Assembly (NCBI GenBank): GCA_050946055.1
Contig: JBMNUB010000047.1
Location: 1 to 22,543 of the forward strand
Direction of reading: 5' to 3'
DNA: 22,543 bases
DNA from: Fimadaptatus sp050946055
Lineage (GTDB): Bacteria; Bacillota; Clostridia; Christensenellales; Aristaeellaceae
Of the stretch, positions 13,826 to 22,098 are shown one piece after another (positions within the stretch are counted from its first letter, which is position 1; each line of letters starts with the position of its first letter). The notes under the pieces are model-generated. The model was not told where the DNA came from. It searched no databases and worked only from the letters and a program-made list of their open reading frames with translations. The translations under genes were made by a program, and so were the position numbers.

Positions 13826-15409
13826 TCACATGCCCTTGTACATATCCATTACATCGGCCTTGCGCTGCGCCATCTCGTCCACGCGCTGTATGTACAGCTC
13901 TATGTTGCGCACGTTGGCGGCGCGCTCTATGCGGTGGCGCTCGGGGAATATCCACTTGGTTATCGCGCCCGCGCCCAGAGCCAGGTTGTTGGTGGTCTCC
14001 TCCATTACGTCTATGTTGTACAGGCAGGCCTTGCCGGGACGGGCATAGCCCACGTTCTCCAGATTGCCGGCCATGTACTTCTGGCGATAGAGGTAATACG
14101 GCTTGTAGCCCGCCTCATGCGCCAGCTCGCGCGCCAATTCCACCATGCGCTGCGCCGCAGCCGCATCGGCCTGACGGTAGTTTAGCTCATGCAGCTTGGA
14201 GGCGCGCTTTATGGCCAGCGTGTGTACGGTCACGCTGTCGGGCGCGAGCTGGCACACGCCGCGCATGCTGCGCTCAAACGCCGCCATGTCCTCGCCGGGC
14301 AGCGCGGCTATCAGGTCCATGTTGATGTCGCCAAAGCCCATGCTGCGCGCCAGCTCGTATGCTTCCATTATGTCGCGCGTGGTGTGGCGGCGGCCTATCA
14401 GCGCCAGCGTGTCGTCGCACAGCGTCTGCGGGTTTATCGATATGCGCGTTATGCCCGCGTCCAGCAGCACTTGCAGCTTGTCGCGGTCTATGGTGTCTGG
14501 GCGGCCTGCCTCGCATGTCCACTCTATCGAGTCCGGAAATTCGCGCTGCGCGGCGGCTATAACGCGCTCAAGCTGCGGCGCGCTCAGCGCCGTGGGCGTG
14601 CCGCCGCCCATGTAGGACGCGCGCACGCGATACCCGCGCTCGCGCATCATGCGTCCGGTCAGCTCTATCTCGCGCAGCAGCGCCTCTATATAAGGCTCAA
14701 CCAGCGCGCCGCGCCCCAGCTCGTCCGAGGCGAACGAACAGTATGAGCAGCGCGTCGTGCAAAACGGTATGCCTATGTACAGGTCGAACTCGTCTTGGTC
14801 ATGCTTCATCAGCGGGCGCTGCACCTGCACTATCTCGTCCAGCAGCGCGGCCTTGTGGCGGCTCACGTCGAATGTGCCGCACAGCCAGCTTATCGCCGCC
14901 TCGCCGCTCATGCCCTCGTCCATGGCCTCGTATATCAGGCGCGTGGGGCGTATGCCGGTCAGCGAACCCCATGGCGGACGCACGCCGGTCGCGTCGCGCA
15001 GCAGCTCGTACAGCGCGTGCTTTATCAGCCGCTTGAGCTGCTTCTTGCGCTCCAGCGCATCGCCGTCCGGCACGGGCAGGCTGCGCTCATGGCTCGCGCC
15101 GCCGTATTCAAAGCGCTCGCGCCACATGCCGTCCTGCTCGGTGTGAGAGTGCGTCACGGCCGCTTCGGGTTCGTCGCCATGTTCGCTGCATGCCTTGGAA
15201 TCAGCTTCATTGCCATGTGCGTCACATGCGTTGGCATCAGCCTCATTGCCATGCGCACCGCATGCCTTGGCATCGGCCTTATCGCCGTGTGCATCGCAGG
15301 CATTGGCGCTTTCGGCATCGACGAGCTGTATCTCGGGTGCGGTGATGAACAGGCGTATCACTTCGCATATGTCGTTGTAGAACTCGGGCAGATTGGTAAC
15401 GAGTCTCAT
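13826..15409 (-). CDS. hemZ: HemZ-type coproporphyrinogen dehydrogenase-like radical SAM protein
   Basis: This 527-residue protein is a HemZ-type radical SAM enzyme of the HemN superfamily, linked to oxygen-independent coproporphyrinogen III oxidation in heme synthesis, though HemN activity is often unproven for this branch. The motif C217-x3-C221-x2-C224 lies in YIGIPFCTTRCSYCSF, and GGGTPT at 268-273 is the SAM-binding segment. SLTGIRPTRL at 149-158 is typical of the HemZ N-terminal domain. Unusually, residues 37-84 are four tandem 12-residue units with a Cys-x-x-His-Gly core, a segment not expected in the family. The ATG at 15409 overlaps the stop of the preceding hydrolase gene (ATGA) and has GAGGTG upstream, so translation is coupled. 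Last gene of dtd-hydrolase-hemZ. Confidence 0.93.
   Translation of the reverse strand: MRLVTNLPEFYNDICEVIRLFITAPEIQLVDAESANACDAHGDKADAKACGAHGNEADANACDAHGNEADSKACSEHGDEPEAAVTHSHTEQDGMWRERFEYGGASHERSLPVPDGDALERKKQLKRLIKHALYELLRDATGVRPPWGSLTGIRPTRLIYEAMDEGMSGEAAISWLCGTFDVSRHKAALLDEIVQVQRPLMKHDQDEFDLYIGIPFCTTRCSYCSFASDELGRGALVEPYIEALLREIELTGRMMRERGYRVRASYMGGGTPTALSAPQLERVIAAAQREFPDSIEWTCEAGRPDTIDRDKLQVLLDAGITRISINPQTLCDDTLALIGRRHTTRDIMEAYELARSMGFGDINMDLIAALPGEDMAAFERSMRGVCQLAPDSVTVHTLAIKRASKLHELNYRQADAAAAQRMVELARELAHEAGYKPYYLYRQKYMAGNLENVGYARPGKACLYNIDVMEETTNNLALGAGAITKWIFPERHRIERAANVRNIELYIQRVDEMAQRKADVMDMYKGM
15158..15301 (-). repeat. 36-bp tandem repeat inside hemZ (four Cys-x-x-His-Gly units)
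   Basis: Four in-frame 36-bp units encode residues 37-84 of HemZ, each beginning Ala-Cys and holding the core C-x-x-H-G (Cys 38, 50, 62, 74; His 41, 53, 65, 77). Example unit: ACDAHGNEADSK. A half unit (DAESAN) precedes them. The high similarity of the units points to recent replication slippage. Confidence 0.93.
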
Positions 15410-16026
15410 CGTCCGCTCACCTCATGCGCTATGGTAGTCTCAGGGCCGTGGCCGGAGAGCACGCGCGTCTCGGCAGGCAGCTTGTACAGCTTGCGCAGCG
15501 AGCGGCGCAGCTGTACCGGCGAGCCGGTGGGCAGGTCGGTGCGGCCAAACGCCTCATAGAATATGGTGTCCCCCGAGAACAGCACATGCTCATCGGGCAG
15601 ATAGTAGCTTACCGAGCCTGAAGTATGGCCGGGGGTGTATATTACCTCTATGTGCAGCCCGCACATGTCAATATCCAGGTTCTCCAGTATGTCCAGCGGG
15701 CAGTCGGCGGCGGTCTGCACATGCTCAACGCCCGGCCGTCCCAGCGAGCGCTCCAGACTCAGCAGCATGTCCGCATCGTTGGGATGTATGCGTATGCGCG
15801 CGCCGCTGCGCTCGTGCAGCTCGGCCACGGCCTCTATGTGGTCGAAGTGGCCGTGAGTGAGCAGTATGTCGGTGAGCGTGCAGCCCTGCGCCTCGCAGGC
15901 GGTCAGTATCTCGTCGGCAGCTCCGCCGGGATCGACCACAAAGGCGGCACCGTTGTCCTTTACGCATACGAGGTGCGCGTTTTCGGCCATGGAATTGGTG
16001 ACGATCGTCTGTATTATGACGTTCAT
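15406..16026 (-). CDS. Metallo-beta-lactamase-fold hydrolase (glyoxalase II-like)
   Basis: This 206-residue protein has the complete two-metal site of the metallo-beta-lactamase fold: THGHFDH at 57-63 (His58, His60, Asp62, His63), His134 in TPGHTSGS, Asp153 in FSGDT and His193 in SGHG. The size and the RTDLP segment at 162-166 fit the YcbL/glyoxalase II-like hydrolases that cleave thioesters, but the substrate is not known. It starts at the ATG at 16026, one base after the dtd stop, with AAGAAGGG in the end of dtd as ribosome site. Its stop overlaps the hemZ start by four bases. This dtd-hydrolase-hemZ order is a conserved clostridial arrangement. Confidence 0.93.
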   Translation of the reverse strand: MNVIIQTIVTNSMAENAHLVCVKDNGAAFVVDPGGAADEILTACEAQGCTLTDILLTHGHFDHIEAVAELHERSGARIRIHPNDADMLLSLERSLGRPGVEHVQTAADCPLDILENLDIDMCGLHIEVIYTPGHTSGSVSYYLPDEHVLFSGDTIFYEAFGRTDLPTGSPVQLRRSLRKLYKLPAETRVLSGHGPETTIAHEVSGR

Positions 16027-16027
16027 A

Positions 16028-16477
16028 TTAAAATCCCTTCTTTGAGTCCAGCAGTATTGTGACCGGGCCGTCGTTTACCAGCTCGACCTGCATGTGCGTC
16101 TGAAAGCGCCCGGTCTCCACGCGGAAGCCGTCCGCGCGCAGCGCTTCGACCAGCTTGCGGTAGAGCGCGTCGGCATCGTCCGGCGCGGCGGCATTTGAAA
16201 AGCTGGGACGGCGGCCATGGCGCGCATCGCCCAGCAGCGTGAACTGGCTGACCAGCAGTATCTCGCCGCCCACGTCGCACAGCGAGAGGTTCATCTTGCC
16301 GTCGTCATCCTCAAACACGCGCAGCCCGGCTATCTTGGCGCGGCAGTACTCCATGTCGGCCTGCGAATCGCCGCTTTCCACGCCGCACAGCACCATGAAG
16401 CCTGCACCTATCCTGCCCACTACCTCGCCATCCACGCTGACCTGCGCCCGCGTACACCTCTGCACAACACATCTCAT
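16028..16477 (-). CDS. dtd: D-aminoacyl-tRNA deacylase
   Basis: This 149-residue protein is Dtd, which removes mischarged D-amino acids (and glycine from tRNA-Ala) from tRNA in the cytoplasm. The N-terminus MRCVVQRCTRAQVSVDGEVV is the family start. The two active-site signatures are intact: SQFTLLGD at 77-84 and NDGPVT at 135-140 (the Gly-Pro motif). Length is normal. The ATG at 16477 is fixed by the family N-terminus; its ribosome site is weak (AAGTGGTG). It is the first gene of the operon with the MBL-fold hydrolase and hemZ. In many Firmicutes relA sits just upstream; here that place is taken by the divergent helicase gene. Confidence 0.97.
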   Translation of the reverse strand: MRCVVQRCTRAQVSVDGEVVGRIGAGFMVLCGVESGDSQADMEYCRAKIAGLRVFEDDDGKMNLSLCDVGGEILLVSQFTLLGDARHGRRPSFSNAAAPDDADALYRKLVEALRADGFRVETGRFQTHMQVELVNDGPVTILLDSKKGF

Positions 16478-16512
16478 GCGCTATCACCACTTACATATTT
16501 TTATACGCTTCC

Positions 16513-16518
16513 ATTATA
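16513..16518 (-). promoter_or_regulatory. -10 box of the dtd operon
   Basis: A perfect minus-strand TATAAT lies about 36 bases before the dtd ATG. No clear -35 box is seen at the usual distance, so the assignment is tentative. Confidence 0.45.
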
Positions 16519-16590
16519 GCGCCCCTGTGTAAAACCGCATGGTATTTTTGCGGATTTAATGAAAAATGCGCCGCGCCCGTCCGGCAATGC

Positions 16591-16620
16591 TTGCAAACAT
16601 ATGTTCGCAGATGGTATAAT
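16591..16620 (+). promoter_or_regulatory. Promoter of the Lhr-type helicase gene
   Basis: -35 TTGCAA (16591-16596) and a perfect -10 TATAAT (16615-16620) are spaced by 18 bp. Transcription would start near 16628, giving a leader of about 415 bases that includes the tandem repeat array. Confidence 0.65.
16594..16607 (-). promoter_or_regulatory. LexA (SOS) box overlapping the helicase promoter
   Basis: On the minus strand the sequence is CGAACATATGTTTG. The Firmicutes LexA/DinR box is GAACN4GTTC with flanking CG; here one half is perfect (CGAAC) and the other has GTTT in place of GTTC. The box overlaps the last bases of the -35 and the spacer, an ideal place for repression. A larger palindrome TGC-A-AACATATGTT-C-GCA surrounds it. 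Confidence 0.72.
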
Positions 16621-16700
16621 GTGAGCGATGAAGCGCGGCGGCATGGCTGTGCATCTGAGCAGCGCATGGCATGGCGGGTGCCGGTCAGAGAATGAGTTCC

Positions 16701-16964
16701 CGCAGAAAGCGTTAGCCTACACCGGCAAGCGCGACCAAGCAACATGGCGAGACATGCGCCGCAGAAAGCGTTAGCCTGCACCGGCAAGCGCAACCAAGCA
16801 ATGTGGCGAGGCATGCGCCGCAGAAAGCGTTAGCCTGCACGGCGAGCGCGACCAAGCAGCGTGGCAAGACATGCGCCGCAGAAAGCGTTAGCCTGCACCG
16901 GCGAGCGCGACCAAGCAGCGTGGCAAGACATGCGCCGCAGAGAAGCGTTAGCCTGCACCGGCAC
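16701..16964 (+). repeat. 59-bp tandem repeat array in the helicase leader
   Basis: Four complete units and one half unit start at 16701, 16760, 16819, 16877 and 16936. Each begins CGCAGAAAGCGTTAGCCT and ends near ACATGCGC; one unit has lost a base (58 bp). The unit length is not a multiple of three and no frame with a ribosome site runs through it, so it is not coding. Each unit can form a small hairpin around GCC-tgcacc-GGC. It lies between the SOS promoter and the helicase start codon. Confidence 0.95.
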
Positions 16965-17041
16965 ACATGCCAATCAGAACGTGCGCGCCACATGGCGCTC
17001 AATATGCGAATCTGCTTGACGCAATGGAGGGAGGAACCGCC

Positions 17042-20000
17042 ATGACAAAGGACATGGACATAATGGACATGTTCTCTCAGGCCTGCCAAAGGTGGTTTGG
17101 CCGATGCATAGGCACGCCGACACCCGTACAGCGCGAAGGCTGGGCGGCGATAGCCGGCGGCGGCAGCGTGCTGATATCCGCGCCCACCGGCACGGGCAAG
17201 ACGCTCACGGCATTTCTGTGGGCGATAGACGGACTGCTGGCGCGCGCCATGCGGGGCGGACTGGACGAGGGCGTGCGCATACTGTACATATCGCCGCTCA
17301 AGGCGCTGGGCAACGACATAGACCGCAACCTTCGCCGCCCGTTGGAGGGCATATCGGCGGAAATGGGCCAGCCCTGTCCGCTGCGCGTGGCGGCGCGCAA
17401 CGGCGATACCACCGCGCATGAGCGCCGCGCCATGCTTAATAAGCCCCCGCATATACTGATAACCACGCCGGAGTCGCTGTTCATAATGCTGACGGGCGAG
17501 CGCACGCGCGCGCTGCTTGGCGGCGTTGAGCAGGTGATAGTGGATGAGATACACGCGGTAATGGACTCCAAGCGCGGCGCGCACCTGATGATGACGCTGG
17601 AGCGGCTGAACGAGCTGTGCGGGCGCGATGTGCCGCGCATAGGGCTGTCAGCCACGGTCGAACCGCTGGACGAGGCGGCGCGATACCTTGCGGGCTGCGA
17701 TGCCGGTGGCACCCCCAGACCTTGCAGCATAGTTCATCCCGCTGTACACAAGCGCATGGAACTGCTGGTGGAGCTGGCGCTTGCCGATCTGCGCATAATG
17801 CCCGAGGGCAGCATATGGCCCGCGATATTCAAGCGCGCATGCGATGAGGCCGGACATGTGCGCACCACGCTTGCCTTCTGCGAGGGCAGGGCTACGGCGG
17901 AAAAGCTGGCGCATGGAGTTAATGCGCTGGCCGGGGAGGGATTTGCGCTCACTCACCACGGCTGCATATCGCCCGATGCGCGCCTGAAGGCAGAGCGGCG
18001 GCTCAAGGACGGCTCGCTGCGCATGATGTGTGCCACCAGCTCCATGGAGCTGGGCATAGACGTGGGCGAGATAGACATGGTCATGCAGATGGGTGCGCCC
18101 GCTTCGGTGGCGCGCGCCGCGCAGCGATTGGGGCGCGCCGGTCACAGGCCGGGCGAGGTGAGCCGCATGCACTTCTTCCCGTTGAGCGAGCATGAGGTGC
18201 TGCTGGACGCATGCATGGCGCGCGGCGTGCTGGAGGGCAGGATAGAGCGTATGCACCCGCCGCGGCTGTGTCTGGACGTGGTGGCGCAGCAGCTTGTGGC
18301 TATGAGCGCGGTGGGCGAGTACACGGTGGCGGAGGCGCTTGCGGTGCTGCGCGGCGCGTATGTGGCGCGCGAACTGGATGAGGATGCGCTAAGGGGTCTG
18401 CTGTGCATGCTTGCGGGCGACTATGAGCGCGAGGACGATGCTCCGCAGCGGCCCAGACTTGTATACGACAGGATAAACGGCGTGTTTCGCGGCGATGCGT
18501 ACAGCCGCATGCTGGCGCTGCGCTCGGGCGGCACAATACCCGATCGCGGCTATTACGGAGTGTACACAGAGGACGGCACGCATCTGGGCGAGCTGGATGA
18601 GGAATACGTGTTTGAGGCGCGGCTGGGCGACAGATTTCTGCTTGGCACGTTCCCATGGCAGATAAAGTCGATAGCGCGCGACCGGGTGCTGGTCGTGCCT
18701 TGCGATGCGGGCGGCGCGGCCTCGCCGTTCTGGCGCGGCGACAGCATGGGAAGGCCATATGACGCGGGGCTGTTCATAGGCAGCTGTCTGCGCGGCATGG
18801 AGCAGGCGCTGCTGCAGGGCAGGCTGGAGGCTGAGCTAAAGCGCTATCCGCTTGACGGGGATGCGCGCCTCAACCTCATGCGCCATATCGCCGGGCAGGC
18901 AGAGTGCGGCCTGCCCACCGATAGGACGATGGTGTGCGAACACTTTTGCGATCAGGCGGGCGAGCATCAGATGGTGGTACACAGCGTGTTCGGCGCGCGT
19001 GTCAATCTGCCGCTGGGGCTGCTGCTGCAGAAGAAGGCCATTGAGCTGACGGGCGCGGACGTGCGCATGCATTACAGCGATGACGGCATACTGCTGCACT
19101 CGGGCGCGGAGCTGCCGCAGGGGTTGCTTAACTGCGTGCGCGGCGACACGGCGCGGCAGGAGCTCATTCGGCTCATGCCCGCAGCGCCCGTATTCACGCT
19201 GGCGTTTAGGTATAACTCCATGCGCGCGCTCATGATGGGCATGCGCGGCGGCGGGCGGCTGCCGCTCTGGGTGCAGCGCCTGCGCGGCGAACAGGCGTAT
19301 GCGCGCGCGCTTAAGCATGCCGGTCATCCGCTGCTCATAGAGACAATGCGCGAGTGTCTGGAGGACTACGCCGACTGCACGGCCATGTGCGATGTGCTTG
19401 AGCGCGTGTTCACCGGCGAAATAGGAGTGCTGGAGCGCAATAGCGCATATCCATCGCCGTTTGCGCGCGGGCTGCGCGGCCAGCTGGAGGCCGTGGAGAT
19501 GTACGACTATTCGCCCACGCCCGCAGCCGCCGCTAAGCTGGACATGACCGACAGCCCGCAGCTGAGGCTGGATGCCGCCGCGCTGGATGCCGCGCGCGCG
19601 GGCAGGGTGGCGCTGGACGGCGTGGACGGGCTGCATGAGCTGCTGCTGAGCCGGGGGGACATGGTGCATGGCGAGATCGATGCGCCGCTGGAATGGCTGG
19701 AGCGGCTATGCTCGGCGGGCAGGGCGCTGTATGTGGAGCCGGGGCTGTGGATAGCCGCCGAGGAGCGCGAACTGTACGCGGGCGCGCTGCCCGAGCAGGG
19801 TGAAGGTGACTTTGGGGCGCTTTTGCGGGTGATAAGGCGCTGCCTGCGCTGGCATGGGCCGATGGGCGCGCCCGATATATGCGAGCGCTATGCGCTGGAG
19901 TATGGTGCGGTGGAGCGCGCACTGGCAGAGCTAATCAAAGAGAGAGTGGCTGTGGATACCGTAGCGGGCTATGCGCACCGGGATGTGTACGAGCGGGCGC

Positions 20001-21163
20001 AGCGCATGGAGCTGCGTGCGCGCCGCGAGCGCATACGCACGGTGCCGCCCGAGAACTACGCGGCGCTGCTGGCCACGAGCCGCAGCGCCTCTGGCACGGC
20101 TGGGGAGCGGCTCATGAATGGCCTTCGCCCGCTCCTGGACGTGGCTTTGCCCGTTGCGGCTTGGGATGTGCTGCTGCCCGCACTGACCGCGGGCTATGCT
20201 GCGCGGCATATAGACGGGCTGATAGCCTCCGGGCAGGTGACATGGCGCGTACTGCCGGGCAAGACGCCCCAGCTCAAGTTCTGTGACACGGAGCGCATAG
20301 ACTGGGAAGCCGCGCCCGAGGACATGTGGCGCGATCAGAAGCTGGACGAGGATGAGCTGAGCATGCTAAGGGCGCTCAAGCTGCGCGGCGCATCGTTCAT
20401 AAACGCATTGCCCAGACCACAGTCGCGTTCAGCGCTGGCGGTGCTTACCGATCTGTGCATGAAGGGACTGGTCGTGGCCGATTCACTTGAGCCGTTGCGT
20501 GGCGGCGCGGAGAAGGGTGCGCGGCGAGAAGCGCGGCGCAATGCCATACAGAGCGGCGCGCGGCGCTGGGAACTGGCGCGCCCGATTAAGGCGCTCGACA
20601 TGGATGGGCAGCTTGAACAGGTGTTTGACAGGTATGGCATAGCGTCGCGCGAGACGCTGGCGCTGTGCGGCGTGGACAGGGCCGGCGCGTTTGAGCGGCT
20701 GCGCGGCATGGAGTATACCGAGCAGGTGCGCAGAGGTTACTTCGTGCGCGGCCTGTCCGGGGCGCAGTTCGTGCGCGCAGCTGACTTTGAGCGCATTGCC
20801 CTGCGCCTTGAGCAGCCTAGCGAATGCTGTGTGGCCATGAGCGCCATAGATCCGCTCAACGCCTGGGGCGCATTGCTCAGGCAGGCGGAGGGCGAGGCGT
20901 TCCTGCGCGTGGCGGGCTGCGCGGTGGTGCTTAAAGCGGGCAGGCCCGTGCTGATATGCGAGCAGCAGGGGCGCGTGCTGCGCTCCATAGCGCCTGAGTT
21001 TACGGATGAGGCCGTGAGCGAGCTGGCGCGCGCCTTCCGAATGTCGCAGATATATCCCAAGCTGCGCGAACTTACCGTGTCCAGCTTTGCACCGGAGCTT
21101 GCGCCCGCGCTGGAACGGGCGGGCTTTGTGAGGGAGATGCTGGACTATGTGATGATGAGATAG
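17042..21163 (+). CDS. lhr: Lhr-type DEAD/DEAH helicase
   Basis: This 1373-residue protein is a large superfamily 2 helicase of the Lhr type, DNA-dependent ATPases implicated in DNA repair. Seen motifs: Q-like TPVQREGW at 27-34, Walker A SAPTGTGKT at 46-54, TTPES at 141-145, DEIH at 168-171, SAT at 203-205, HHG at 305-307, ATSSMELGIDVG at 331-342 and the arginine-finger motif QRLGRAGH at 361-368. A winged-helix segment and a very long C-terminal region follow, as in the Lhr core plus C-terminal domain. The length is somewhat below the roughly 1500 residues of Lhr from Escherichia coli and Mycobacterium. The ATG at 17042 follows a strong GGAGGGAGG by 7 bases. It is transcribed from a promoter covered by a LexA box, matching reports of damage-inducible Lhr in mycobacteria. 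Confidence 0.94.
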   Translation: MTKDMDIMDMFSQACQRWFGRCIGTPTPVQREGWAAIAGGGSVLISAPTGTGKTLTAFLWAIDGLLARAMRGGLDEGVRILYISPLKALGNDIDRNLRRPLEGISAEMGQPCPLRVAARNGDTTAHERRAMLNKPPHILITTPESLFIMLTGERTRALLGGVEQVIVDEIHAVMDSKRGAHLMMTLERLNELCGRDVPRIGLSATVEPLDEAARYLAGCDAGGTPRPCSIVHPAVHKRMELLVELALADLRIMPEGSIWPAIFKRACDEAGHVRTTLAFCEGRATAEKLAHGVNALAGEGFALTHHGCISPDARLKAERRLKDGSLRMMCATSSMELGIDVGEIDMVMQMGAPASVARAAQRLGRAGHRPGEVSRMHFFPLSEHEVLLDACMARGVLEGRIERMHPPRLCLDVVAQQLVAMSAVGEYTVAEALAVLRGAYVARELDEDALRGLLCMLAGDYEREDDAPQRPRLVYDRINGVFRGDAYSRMLALRSGGTIPDRGYYGVYTEDGTHLGELDEEYVFEARLGDRFLLGTFPWQIKSIARDRVLVVPCDAGGAASPFWRGDSMGRPYDAGLFIGSCLRGMEQALLQGRLEAELKRYPLDGDARLNLMRHIAGQAECGLPTDRTMVCEHFCDQAGEHQMVVHSVFGARVNLPLGLLLQKKAIELTGADVRMHYSDDGILLHSGAELPQGLLNCVRGDTARQELIRLMPAAPVFTLAFRYNSMRALMMGMRGGGRLPLWVQRLRGEQAYARALKHAGHPLLIETMRECLEDYADCTAMCDVLERVFTGEIGVLERNSAYPSPFARGLRGQLEAVEMYDYSPTPAAAAKLDMTDSPQLRLDAAALDAARAGRVALDGVDGLHELLLSRGDMVHGEIDAPLEWLERLCSAGRALYVEPGLWIAAEERELYAGALPEQGEGDFGALLRVIRRCLRWHGPMGAPDICERYALEYGAVERALAELIKERVAVDTVAGYAHRDVYERAQRMELRARRERIRTVPPENYAALLATSRSASGTAGERLMNGLRPLLDVALPVAAWDVLLPALTAGYAARHIDGLIASGQVTWRVLPGKTPQLKFCDTERIDWEAAPEDMWRDQKLDEDELSMLRALKLRGASFINALPRPQSRSALAVLTDLCMKGLVVADSLEPLRGGAEKGARREARRNAIQSGARRWELARPIKALDMDGQLEQVFDRYGIASRETLALCGVDRAGAFERLRGMEYTEQVRRGYFVRGLSGAQFVRAADFERIALRLEQPSECCVAMSAIDPLNAWGALLRQAEGEAFLRVAGCAVVLKAGRPVLICEQQGRVLRSIAPEFTDEAVSELARAFRMSQIYPKLRELTVSSFAPELAPALERAGFVREMLDYVMMR

Positions 21164-21285
21164 GCGGTTGACCTTAGCTACACAAAGGCAGTGTTTAACG
21201 GAATAGCCATGCCGCGCAGTGATGAGGGTGCGCATGGCGCAAGAATCCGCGCCGCGTGCATTATGCCGCATTGCGCAAATGACAG

Positions 21286-21325
21286 GCGCGGCGGCCTGAC
21301 CCGGATGGTCTGACCGCCGCGCTTT
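21286..21325. terminator. Terminator between helicase and methyltransferase genes
   Basis: GCGCGGCGG (21286-21294) pairs perfectly with CCGCCGCGC (21314-21322) between two convergent genes. The plus strand continues with only TTT, so the U tract is short; it may work in both directions. The bases 21164-21285 hold no gene. Confidence 0.6.
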
Positions 21326-21335
21326 AGCTGGCAAT

Positions 21336-22067
21336 TCACTTCCTGACCGCCGATATGAGCAACATCATGGGGCGGCGCATCTCGTCCTTCATGCCCGCTA
21401 TGTCCATCATGTCTGCGGGCGGCTGCGGCTCGACTATGTGCGTAAGCTCAAAGCCGTTTGCCAGCAGCGTACCCAGATAGGTGGTGAGCGTCCTGTGATA
21501 CTTTATGACCTTTTCGCCCAGAAAGACGGCCTCTCTGCGCCCCTCGTAGTAGTAATTGTCCACGGGGAAGTGCATTATGCTGCCGTCATCGCCGTAATAC
21601 CAGTCCTGGCTTCCGCTGGCCGTGAACACGGGATGCTCAACCGAGAACACGAAGCTCCCGCCCGGCTTTATCCAGCGCGATATGCTCTCTACAAGCGAGC
21701 CAAAGTCGCGCACGTAGTGAAACGCCAGCGAGCTTATCACCGCGTCGAACGTGCGCTCAGCAAAGCTCAGCTCCTCCATGGCAGACAGGCGGTACTCTAT
21801 CTGCGGGGCGGAGTTGATGTCGCGCGCCACGCCCAGCATCCTCTTTGATATGTCTATGCCCAGCACATGGGCTGCGCCGTTGCCGGCGGCGTATTTGCAG
21901 TGCCAACCATAGCCGCAGCCCAGATCCAGCACGCTCTTGCCCGCAAAATCGGGCAGCAGCTTCTTAAGCTCCGGCCATTCGCCCGCGCCGGCCAGCCCCT
22001 TCTGAGAGCGCAGCATCTGGCTGTACTTTTGAAAGAACGACTCGCTGTCGTACTTGTTCTCCATCAT
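21336..22067 (-). CDS. Class I SAM-dependent methyltransferase
   Basis: This 243-residue protein has a seven-stranded class I methyltransferase fold. Motif I is VLDLGCGYGWH at 46-56, the acidic residue after strand 2 is Asp72 (GIDIS), the motif II region is FDAVISSLAFHYV at 107-119, and IKPGG at 133-137 is motif III. An N-terminal YSQMLRSQKGLAGAGEWPEL segment precedes the domain, a feature of a clostridial small-molecule methyltransferase group. The substrate is unknown. The ATG at 22067 is used; a second ATG directly follows and would give a protein one residue shorter. It lies 31 bases after the TSCPD gene and is probably co-transcribed from the promoter at 22383-22412. Confidence 0.92.
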   Translation of the reverse strand: MMENKYDSESFFQKYSQMLRSQKGLAGAGEWPELKKLLPDFAGKSVLDLGCGYGWHCKYAAGNGAAHVLGIDISKRMLGVARDINSAPQIEYRLSAMEELSFAERTFDAVISSLAFHYVRDFGSLVESISRWIKPGGSFVFSVEHPVFTASGSQDWYYGDDGSIMHFPVDNYYYEGRREAVFLGEKVIKYHRTLTTYLGTLLANGFELTHIVEPQPPADMMDIAGMKDEMRRPMMLLISAVRK

Positions 22068-22098
22068 TTGGCTTTTACCATCCTGCGCGTTTGCGCCT

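Noticed and set aside
16701..16964. CRISPR array
   Set aside because: The 59-bp units abut with no unique spacers between them and no cas genes are near, so it is a simple tandem repeat.
16803..17041. N-terminal extension of the helicase through the tandem repeats
   Set aside because: The frames into the array have no ribosome site, whereas the ATG at 17042 has GGAGGGAGG at the right distance and fits the usual start of the helicase core.
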